A stretch of 64,000 nt of DNA from Chitinophaga arvensicola (GTDB taxonomy: Bacteria; Bacteroidota; Bacteroidia; Chitinophagales; Chitinophagaceae): NCBI RefSeq assembly GCF_900110835.1, contig NZ_FOJG01000002.1, positions 2,446,979 through 2,510,978 of the forward strand, given 5' to 3'. The notes under the pieces were generated by a model. It ran no database searches. It was not told where the DNA came from and saw only the letters and a program-made list of their open reading frames with translations. This document shows positions 8,961 through 16,577 of this stretch, piece by piece. How positions within the stretch are numbered: position 1 is the first letter of the stretch; every line of letters begins with the position of its first letter. The translations under genes were made by a program, and so were the position numbers.

Positions 8961-9045
8961 CGGAGAGTCAGGGATTCGAACCCCGGGACCTGTTACAGTC
9001 AACAGTTTTCAAGACTGCCGCAATCGACCGCTCTGCCAACTCTCC
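8961..9045 (-). tRNA. tRNA-Ser (UGA)
   Basis: On the minus strand the 85-base sequence folds as a class II tRNA. The acceptor stem is GGAGAGT paired with ACTCTCC, with discriminator G. The anticodon loop is CTTGAAA with anticodon TGA, a long variable arm is present and the T loop is GGTTCGAATCC. The long variable arm and TGA anticodon identify serine. Its 3' end faces the defence operon. A repeated copy of the 3' end, as expected of an att site, was not found inside the window. Confidence 0.95.
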
Positions 9046-9134
9046 AGGGACGCAAAAGTATAAAAGAAATTGAAAACAACAAAAAATTTGGCAACTATTT
9101 TTAAGAACAGCCACCATAGCGGATTTACCAAACA

Positions 9135-9171
9135 ATAAATCCCGGCCTACAATAAGTAAACCGGGATTTAT
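9135..9171 (-). terminator. Terminator of the RND efflux operon
   Basis: An 11-bp perfect inverted repeat, ATAAATCCCGG (9135-9145) with CCGGGATTTAT (9161-9171), encloses a 15-base loop. It lies about 100 bases beyond the outer-membrane factor stop and is the best terminator candidate for the efflux operon. Confidence 0.65.
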
Positions 9172-9175
9172 CTGC

Positions 9176-9264
9176 TGCGAATGACGGACCTAAGCGATCT
9201 TCATCTTTCGTAATGATTCAAAAAATTCACCTGTTGGCCATTCGCTTTGATCCGTCATTCGCAT
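9176..9264 (-). other. Long interrupted hairpin with 24-codon in-frame ORF
   Basis: A 13-bp perfect inverted repeat (9176-9188 with 9251-9263) has an inner 6-bp pairing AAGCGA/TCGCTT (9192-9197 with 9242-9247). On the minus strand an ATG at 9264 opens a 24-codon frame ending in TAG at 9190. This frame is in register with the upstream outer-membrane factor gene, whose TAA is separated from it by one TTG codon. It could be a structured 3' untranslated region, a readthrough extension, a mobile palindromic repeat or chance. Nothing shows that it is translated. Confidence 0.35.
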
Positions 9265-9267
9265 CAA

Positions 9268-10686
9268 TTATTTCCATCCACCGCCCAAAGAACGGTATAG
9301 ATCTACCATTGCACTTAACCGCTGACGGTCAATATCAGCCTGACCCAGTTCTGCCTGCAGGGCACGTGACTGAGCAGTGATTACTTCCAGGTAATTTGCC
9401 ATACCGCTACGGAACAGCATTTGCGCCTGTTGTACAGCCAACTGGGAAGTATTTACCTGGCGAAGGGCGATTTCCTGTTGTGATTTCACTTTGTCCAACC
9501 GGATCAATGCATCACTCACTTCTCCAATTGCCTGTAAGGCTAACTGACGGAAAGATAATACTGCGGATTCCCGGCGGATCTTAGCCACTTCCAACTGAGT
9601 TTTCAATTCTCTGCGTTGGAAAATAGGCTGGGTAAGACTACCAGCCACTGTTCCGAACAGCGATGCAGGCATCGTAAACCAGCTACTCGCCTTAAAGGCA
9701 TTTAAGCCTCCGCTGGCGGTGATCGACAGGCTAGGATACATGGCGCCCTGCGCAACTCCTACACGTGCATTTGCAGCCACTAATGCCATTTCCTGGGATC
9801 TAACATCCGGGCGACGACTGATCAGTTCTGCCGGCACGCCTGAAGGCAGGAATGCTGGTACATCAAAGCTGCTTAACTGGCTGGTACGACTCACCGGACC
9901 AGGTAATTCACCTGTTAAAATACGCAGCGCATTTTCCTGGATAGCAATACCTTGCTCTAACTGAGGTACAAGTAATTCGGCCTGCTGTTGCTGGCTGATA
10001 GCCTGTTGAACCCCAAGCTCAGTTACCTCGCCTGCAGTTTTCTGCAGTTGTATCATTTTTACAACGGTATCGCTGAGGGCTAAGTTCCTTTTAGCTATCT
10101 GCAACTGGTTATCCAGCATTAACAGGTTAAAATAACTGTTAGCAACGGAAGCAACCAGGCCTGTTTGCACAGCGTGCTGCCCTTCGTAGGTCTGCAGGTA
10201 ATCAGCCAGGGCAGCTTCTTTCTGACGACGGATTTTTCCCCAGACATCAATTTCCCAGGAAAGACCAGCACCCAGGTTATAATCTTCCAGGTGTTCTCCC
10301 AGGTTGTTGGCCGCAAGGTTCACACCTGTAAAACTATTCTTCGACGGGAAATTGGTACTTGCAGATGCAGTTCCATTAATGGAAGGCAACCAGGCAGCTT
10401 TTGCCTGACGTAAGAACGATTGTGCCTCTTCTACCCTTTTAACTGCAATCAGTAAATCATAGTTACTTGTCAGCGCCTTACCTATTAACTGTTGCAGCGT
10501 TGCATCAGTAAAGAACTGGTTCCAGGCAATACTGGCAATGCTACTATCTGATGGTGCTGCCGTGTTGTTGTACTGTTCGGGCAGCGCCACCGGTGGCCGC
10601 TCGTAATTGCGGCCAACCCGGCATGCTGCTAATCCTACAACTAAGGAGAACAACAAAAAGTAAAATGAGCTATATCTTGTTTTCAT
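9268..10686 (-). CDS. RND efflux outer-membrane factor lipoprotein (OprM/NodT family)
   Basis: This 472-aa TolC-like outer-membrane channel component has a lipoprotein signal ending in LVVGLAAC, so C22 is the likely lipidated residue. The following RVGRNYERPPVALPEQY is the standard start of mature NodT/CusC-family proteins. Two internally similar OEP halves are visible, with ELISRRPDVRSQEMALVAANARVGVAQ in the middle. The C-terminus LYRSLGGGW is also typical. It is the last gene of the operon, 41 bases after the RND pump gene. It would form the exit duct for the inner-membrane pump and the adaptor encoded upstream. Confidence 0.93.
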   Translation of the reverse strand: MKTRYSSFYFLLFSLVVGLAACRVGRNYERPPVALPEQYNNTAAPSDSSIASIAWNQFFTDATLQQLIGKALTSNYDLLIAVKRVEEAQSFLRQAKAAWLPSINGTASASTNFPSKNSFTGVNLAANNLGEHLEDYNLGAGLSWEIDVWGKIRRQKEAALADYLQTYEGQHAVQTGLVASVANSYFNLLMLDNQLQIAKRNLALSDTVVKMIQLQKTAGEVTELGVQQAISQQQQAELLVPQLEQGIAIQENALRILTGELPGPVSRTSQLSSFDVPAFLPSGVPAELISRRPDVRSQEMALVAANARVGVAQGAMYPSLSITASGGLNAFKASSWFTMPASLFGTVAGSLTQPIFQRRELKTQLEVAKIRRESAVLSFRQLALQAIGEVSDALIRLDKVKSQQEIALRQVNTSQLAVQQAQMLFRSGMANYLEVITAQSRALQAELGQADIDRQRLSAMVDLYRSLGGGWK

Positions 10687-10727
10687 TTGTCTTTTTTCTG
10701 ATTCTAATAATAGATAATGCTAATGTT

Positions 10728-13700
10728 TTAGTGCACCAGCTTTGCTTCATGTCCTGCTTCCACTTCCACTATCGGCTTGCGGCTGATTTTCTCTTGCAGG
10801 AACTGGAAGATTACAAACAGCACAGGTATGATGAATACCCCCAGGACCACACCGGTAAACATGCCACCTACAGTACTCCAACCAATGGAATGATTTCCTT
10901 TGGCAGATGCACCCTGTGTAAAGATTAATGGCAACATACCAACAATAAATGCAAAGGAAGTCATCAATATTGGACGAAGACGAAGCTGTGCTGCTTCCAA
11001 AGCCGCCTCAACAAGCTTATAGCCTGCCTTTCGCCGCTGTACCGCAAACTCCACAATCAGGATCGCATTTTTAGCCAATAAACCTATCAGCATGATCATA
11101 CCTATTTGTACGTAGATATTGCCCTCTATGCCACTAAAGCCGATGAAACTATATACACCTAATATACCCGTAGGTACAGTAAGGATTACTGCCAGCGGCA
11201 GGATATAGCTTTCATACTGTGCAGCCAGCAGGAAGAATACGAACAATACACTCAATAAAAACACGAACGCAGTCTGGTTCCCTGCTCTTATCTCTTCCCT
11301 CGTAATACCCGTAAACTCATAGGCATATCCTTTGGGCAATGAATTTTTCGATACTTCTCCAATGGCTTTAATTACATCACCGGTACTATAACCTGGTTTG
11401 GGTGTAGCATTAATGGTAACAGCACCATACAGGTTGTTTCGTGTAACTGTTTCCGGACCATATACACGTGTGAATTTGGCCACTGTGCTTACCGGTACCA
11501 TCGTACCCAGGTTGTTTTTTACGTAAATAGCATCCAACGAACTTTTATCCATCCGGTATGAAACGTCGGCCTGCGCCATTACGCGGCTATATTTACCGAA
11601 ACGGTTAAAGTCTGATACGAAACTACTACCATAGTAGGTTTGCAGCGTATTCAACAAATCACCAACAGATACACCCAATTGTTTCACTTTTATTTCATCT
11701 ATATCAATTGTGTATTGTGGGTTACCTGTATTAAAGGTAGTGAACGCACTTGCCACTTCCGGCCGCTGACTTAATGCACCAACAAAACCCCATGCCGTTC
11801 CTGCCAATTTCTCCAGTGATCCGTTTGCTCTGTCCTGCAACATCATTTCTACCCCGCTCACGTTACCGAAACCTTGTATTGTTGGAAAACCAACAAAGAA
11901 AGTTAAGGCATCATGTACTTGCATTGATTTGCCTAACAAACCGCCTGCAATAACAGTAGGGTCTTTTACAACACCTCTCTCTTTACGATCTTTTAATCTT
12001 ACGAAGATCGCAGCATTAGGAGAAGCGTTCGCATTTGTTACGAAGTTCATCCCATTTGCAGCCCAAACATCACTCACAGCCTCATCATTCATCGTAATTT
12101 TACTAATCTGGCTCGTTGCATTCTCCGTTCTGCTAAGTGAACTTCCGGGAGGTGTTTGGGTAATACCAACTACGAAGCCTTGATCCTCATCCGGAATAAA
12201 CCCGGTAGGTGTTGTTTTGATCAGCCAAAAAGTAGCAACCACCACAAGCAGTAATCCGGTAATGGCCACCCATCTGTTCTTCAACAGAAATTTAATGCTC
12301 CGTATATATCTTGCCGTCATTGCATTAAAAGCGGTATTAAACGCATGGAAGAAGCGGGCACCAAAACCCTTTTTCTCTCCACCTTCGCCGATATGCTGAT
12401 TCTTTAAGAATAAAGCACACAACGCCGGACTTAGCGTTAACGCATTCACCGCAGAAATAACGATCGCAATGGCCAGTGTAAAAGCGAATTGTTTATAAAA
12501 CACCCCTGCAGGACCTTGTACAAAGCTCACTGGTACAAACACGGCTGCCATTACCAATGTGATTGAAACAATCGCACCGGATATCTCATTCATCGTTTTT
12601 ACTGTTGCCTCTCTCGCCGGTAAATGCTCACGTTCCATCGTTGAGTGTACAGCCTCCACAACCACAATGGCATCATCCACCACAATACCGATAGCCAGTA
12701 CCAATGCGAACAATGTAAGCAGGTTAATGCTAAAGCCGAATAATTGTAAGAAGAAGAAGGTACCTATAATCGAAACCGGAACAGCAATTACCGGGATCAA
12801 TGTAGAGCGCACATCTTGCAGGAAAACGAAAACCACGATGGCCACCAGGATGAACGCAATGATCAGTGTTTCTTTTACCTGGTCGATGGATGCATCCAAA
12901 AACTCTTTCGAGTTATACATGATCTTAAACTTCATACCATCAGGTAACGCCTTGTCAAATTCTCCAATCTGTCTTTCCAGTTCGGTAAGAATTTCATTGG
13001 CATTGGAACCCGGTGTCTGCAAAATACCAAAACCAGTAGCAGGCTTACCATCGAGCAAATTCGAGGCAGTGTAAGTATAGCCACCAAGTTCAACCCTGGC
13101 CAGATCTTTAAGGCGAAGAACAGAACCATCGTTCTTTGCCTTAATCACCATATTCTCATACTCCTCAGGCTTATTTAACTTTCCCTTATACTTAATAATA
13201 TACTCGAAAGATTCTTTACTACTTTGTCCCAAACGTCCTGGTGCAGCCTCTACGTTCTGATCTCTGATTGCATTCATCACCTCTGTTGTAGAGAGATTAT
13301 TAGCAACAAGCCTATCGGGTTTCAACCAGATACGCATCGAGTAATCTTTTGAACCAAACGGCTGTACCTGTGCTACCCCTGGTATACGTTGTAACTGAGG
13401 GATGATATTAATTCTTGCATAGTTATTTAAGAACAGTTCGTTATACTTAACGCTATCCTCGCTGTATATCGCCACAAACATCAGGAAGCTGCTCTGCACT
13501 TTCTGTGTGGAAAGCCCGGCTTGTAATACTTCGGGAGGTAACTGGCTATTAGCTTTAGATACGCGGTTTTGCACGTTTACCGCCGCAATATCAGGATCCG
13601 TTCCTTGTTTAAAATAAACTGTCAAGATGTAGCTACCATCGTTGTTGGAATTGGAGGTCATGTACGTCATGTTCTCCACACCATTTACCGATTCTTCTAT

Positions 13701-13892
13701 CGGGGTAGCAACTGTACGGGCTATCACCTCCCCGTTGGCGCCGGGGTAATTGGCTATAACCTGTACAGATGGCGGCGCAATCTCAGGAAATAAAGCCGTA
13801 GGCAGGGAGAATAAAGACAACCCTCCCAGTATAACCAATATGATAGAAATAACCGTTGATAACACCGGCCTTTCAATAAATCGTTTTAACAT
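10728..13892 (-). CDS. Hydrophobe/amphiphile efflux RND pump (AcrB-like)
   Basis: An inner-membrane proton-driven multidrug exporter of about 1054 aa, the standard HAE1 length. The start MLKRFIERPVLSTVISIILVILGGLSL is the canonical first helix. The paired acidic residues of the proton relay are in LAIGIVVDDAIVVVEAV. Porter and docking domains are complete in both halves, and the last helices include GLLAKNAILIVEFA. The open frame extends three codons upstream to a TTG at 13901, but the ATG at 13892 gives the usual N-terminus. The 136-base gap to the adaptor gene shows no clear terminator, so the three genes are probably co-transcribed. The substrate cannot be predicted. Confidence 0.95.
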   Translation of the reverse strand: MLKRFIERPVLSTVISIILVILGGLSLFSLPTALFPEIAPPSVQVIANYPGANGEVIARTVATPIEESVNGVENMTYMTSNSNNDGSYILTVYFKQGTDPDIAAVNVQNRVSKANSQLPPEVLQAGLSTQKVQSSFLMFVAIYSEDSVKYNELFLNNYARINIIPQLQRIPGVAQVQPFGSKDYSMRIWLKPDRLVANNLSTTEVMNAIRDQNVEAAPGRLGQSSKESFEYIIKYKGKLNKPEEYENMVIKAKNDGSVLRLKDLARVELGGYTYTASNLLDGKPATGFGILQTPGSNANEILTELERQIGEFDKALPDGMKFKIMYNSKEFLDASIDQVKETLIIAFILVAIVVFVFLQDVRSTLIPVIAVPVSIIGTFFFLQLFGFSINLLTLFALVLAIGIVVDDAIVVVEAVHSTMEREHLPAREATVKTMNEISGAIVSITLVMAAVFVPVSFVQGPAGVFYKQFAFTLAIAIVISAVNALTLSPALCALFLKNQHIGEGGEKKGFGARFFHAFNTAFNAMTARYIRSIKFLLKNRWVAITGLLLVVVATFWLIKTTPTGFIPDEDQGFVVGITQTPPGSSLSRTENATSQISKITMNDEAVSDVWAANGMNFVTNANASPNAAIFVRLKDRKERGVVKDPTVIAGGLLGKSMQVHDALTFFVGFPTIQGFGNVSGVEMMLQDRANGSLEKLAGTAWGFVGALSQRPEVASAFTTFNTGNPQYTIDIDEIKVKQLGVSVGDLLNTLQTYYGSSFVSDFNRFGKYSRVMAQADVSYRMDKSSLDAIYVKNNLGTMVPVSTVAKFTRVYGPETVTRNNLYGAVTINATPKPGYSTGDVIKAIGEVSKNSLPKGYAYEFTGITREEIRAGNQTAFVFLLSVLFVFFLLAAQYESYILPLAVILTVPTGILGVYSFIGFSGIEGNIYVQIGMIMLIGLLAKNAILIVEFAVQRRKAGYKLVEAALEAAQLRLRPILMTSFAFIVGMLPLIFTQGASAKGNHSIGWSTVGGMFTGVVLGVFIIPVLFVIFQFLQEKISRKPIVEVEAGHEAKLVH

Positions 13893-14028
13893 AAATAACA
13901 ATTATGGTTGCGGTATGTCCGCGCGAACACAAACAGTGCATGTGTGTAACAACACTGCCTGCGTCGCAATTTGAATAATGTTGTGTGTAAACGTTCTTAG
14001 CACTGGCGTGCCTACACGCTTAATTATT

Positions 14029-15222
14029 TTAAAGCAGTGGTTTTGTTTTCAACAAACTATCAATAGATACCATCTGCGGCTGAATAACAACGCCATCTCT
14101 TAAACCGCCCATCATCAGAGTAGATTGAGAAGATAATACAATCCTGTCTCCCTCCTTTACGCCATCAGTAACGAAATAGTAATTAGACGTTTTGCCGGAA
14201 ATGGTAAGTGGTTTTGTAACGATTTTATTGCTATCGGCCACTGTATAGACTAACACTTTGTCCTGCAATTCAAACGTGGCTTCCTGAGGAATTACCAACG
14301 CAGCAGCATGTAAAGTAGGTACTCTCACTTTACCGGTACTACCACTTCTGAGTACTCCCTGTGCATTAGGAAAGCTGGCACGTAAACTAATTGCACCGAT
14401 AGTTTTGTCAAACTGCCCTTCCACTATTTCGACCTTTCCTTTTTCAGGATAAACACTGCCATCTGCCAGGATTAATTCTACTGCTGGCATTCCTTTTACT
14501 TTTTCAGCAATGCTATTACCTGGATATTTTTCCTTGAATTTGAGGAAATCTGTTTCACTCAAAGAAAAATAAACACGCATATCCTTTACTTCAGAAATAG
14601 TTGTCAGTGCGCCTGCCATGCCTCTGCTAACAAGGCTTCCTGTTTTAAAAGGAATACTACCTACATAACCATCGCTCGGTGCACTAATATTTGTGAACCC
14701 AAGGTTGATACGGGCAGCTTCTACCTGGGCCTGTGCCTGGGCAACATTCGCTTTCGCTGAATTGTAACTTGCTTCGGCCGATTTTAACTGAACATCCGAT
14801 ACCACATTATTACTAAGTAACGGTTTCAATTTATCAACGTTGATTTGTGCATTCTCCAATGCCGCTGTTGCAGCTTGCAAATTTGCAGTGGCAGTGTTGA
14901 GTTGCTCTACATATGGCCTTCTGTCGATCGTGAAAAGTGTTTGACCTTTACTAACGTAAGCGCCTTCATCTACCGAAATATTCGTTAGATAACCATCTAC
15001 CTGTGGCCTTATTTCCACATCACGGGTTCCTTCTACCGAAGCAGAGAAATCCTGGAACGTTGTAGCAGGTAAAGTAGTTGCTTTAATTACAGGCAGAGAT
15101 GCCGCCTTCGGTGCTTCTGTTTTTGCCTGAGATGCACCGCATCCTGATAAAACAGCCAGAATGATAGCGCTATAGAGTATGCCTGCCGGCAATTTTGTTA
15201 ATGTTGATTTCAATGAATTCAT
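14029..15222 (-). CDS. RND efflux periplasmic adaptor (AcrA-like)
   Basis: A 397-aa membrane-fusion protein that links the RND pump to the outer-membrane factor. A lipoprotein signal ends in LAVLSGC (C28). The lipoyl half-motifs are VDGYLTNISVDEGAYVSKGQ and NISAPSDGYVGSIPFKTG, separated by a coiled-coil hairpin rich in Ala, Asn and Gln (about 105-170). Beta-barrel and membrane-proximal domains follow. It is the first gene of the efflux operon. The 341-base upstream region separates it from the AraC-type regulator on the same strand. Confidence 0.94.
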   Translation of the reverse strand: MNSLKSTLTKLPAGILYSAIILAVLSGCGASQAKTEAPKAASLPVIKATTLPATTFQDFSASVEGTRDVEIRPQVDGYLTNISVDEGAYVSKGQTLFTIDRRPYVEQLNTATANLQAATAALENAQINVDKLKPLLSNNVVSDVQLKSAEASYNSAKANVAQAQAQVEAARINLGFTNISAPSDGYVGSIPFKTGSLVSRGMAGALTTISEVKDMRVYFSLSETDFLKFKEKYPGNSIAEKVKGMPAVELILADGSVYPEKGKVEIVEGQFDKTIGAISLRASFPNAQGVLRSGSTGKVRVPTLHAAALVIPQEATFELQDKVLVYTVADSNKIVTKPLTISGKTSNYYFVTDGVKEGDRIVLSSQSTLMMGGLRDGVVIQPQMVSIDSLLKTKPLL

Positions 15223-15563
15223 ACGATTTTTTTTTTAAACTTCTAAACAATAAGGATCCCATCACGATTCATGCACAGTTTAATGTGTACATGAGTCGTA
15301 GCAATCAATAAGTGACAGCAGTTGGGTAGTGTAAATACAGGTAGGAGCCCGCAATACTCAGTCACCGGTAATGTTACAGCACATTACAAGCATGAGTACA
15401 GCAATATGTTACTACTGTAAAAAAGAAATTGAAGGTTGCGGTAGGCCGCTAAAAAATTCTCATCGGTTCTCAAATTTTAAATGATGCACGGGCGACATCA
15501 TTATTTTAAACACAATGCAAAAATAGATATTTAAAGTTAACGCAAGCTTAAATTATTACGGGT
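15223..15563 (-). promoter_or_regulatory. Leader and candidate promoter of the efflux operon
   Basis: This 341-base non-coding stretch lies between the AraC regulator stop and the adaptor start. On the minus strand a TTG at 15545-15543 and a TATTTTTG at 15525-15518, separated by 17 bases, match the Bacteroidota -33/-7 pattern. The transcript would then have a leader of about 290 bases. The interrupted repeat AATGATG...CATCATT at 15480-15502 lies just inside that leader and could be a weak terminator of the regulator gene or an operator. No riboswitch fold was recognised. Confidence 0.4.
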
Positions 15564-16451
15564 TTAGTTGTACTTTTCACGGATACTCTTTTGAAAAGAG
15601 GCCGGTGTAAACCCGGAATGCTTTTTAAAGAAACGGTTGAAATAGGCATCATCCTCAAAATTCAACTGCGACGCAATCTGCTTGATGGAGTGCTCTCCCC
15701 AATACAGTAACCGCTTTGCTTCCATAATCCGCTTCTCATCGATGATAAATTTTGCATTTCTTCCGAGTAACGCTTTCACTGTGTCATTCAAATGTCCCGG
15801 CGAAACATACAACATTTCTGCATAGTCAGATACCTGTGCTTTTTCATGAAAATGCTGGTCTACCAGGATCTTAAACTGCCGCGCCATATTATATTGCGAA
15901 CTCTCTGCATTCATCCAGTTACCCGATGGTTCGGAAATCCGGCCACAGGCAATCACAAAAGCATTTAATAAATTACGGATAATAGCATCCTTGCGTAATT
16001 TGTCGCTGTTATACTCCTTGCGGATCAGGTCTGCATAAGACAACACTTCTTCCAGCTGATCTTCTGTAAGCGGTACCATACCGGAACTGAAAATGCAGCG
16101 CCAGCAGCTAACGACTCCCTGCATTTCAGGAACCAGGAAGTCGTTAGTGAAATAGAGATTGATCAGCTCCGCATCAGAGGTCATCTCATGCTGATGCACC
16201 TGGTTAGGTTCCATCAGCATCAACGCCGGTGCTTCCATCTCATATTTCTTAAAGTCAATCACCTGCGTAATACGACCTTTAATTAATATATCTATACTAT
16301 ATCCGTTATGCCGGTGTGGTACATTCATTTCCCCTACACAAACCTCAGAACCTCTCCACTCACCCATAAAAAAATGAGCGCCATCAGTATAATCACAGTT
16401 ATAAACCTGCACATCAGAAATACGTGTTGCAACACTTGCTACTGCTTCCAT
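15564..16451 (-). CDS. AraC-family transcriptional regulator
   Basis: A 295-aa protein with an N-terminal cupin-like sensing domain (about 1-150, with PHRHNGYSIDILIKG) and a C-terminal double helix-turn-helix (about 195-290). The C-terminus reads IASQLNFEDDAYFNRFFKKHSGFTPASFQKS, the classic AraC signature. It is encoded immediately upstream of the RND efflux operon on the same strand, so it is the natural candidate to control that operon. This rests on position only. The ligand is unknown. Confidence 0.88.
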   Translation of the reverse strand: MEAVASVATRISDVQVYNCDYTDGAHFFMGEWRGSEVCVGEMNVPHRHNGYSIDILIKGRITQVIDFKKYEMEAPALMLMEPNQVHQHEMTSDAELINLYFTNDFLVPEMQGVVSCWRCIFSSGMVPLTEDQLEEVLSYADLIRKEYNSDKLRKDAIIRNLLNAFVIACGRISEPSGNWMNAESSQYNMARQFKILVDQHFHEKAQVSDYAEMLYVSPGHLNDTVKALLGRNAKFIIDEKRIMEAKRLLYWGEHSIKQIASQLNFEDDAYFNRFFKKHSGFTPASFQKSIREKYN

Positions 16452-16577
16452 TGGTTTAATACTTTTCGGGTAATTGTTTGTTCAAATTTGACAGCGTAAA
16501 GGTAGCTGATTATACATCTTTCATCCAACTATACGCGGCATAGATAATTTCTATATCGCTATAGATGATCCGCTATA

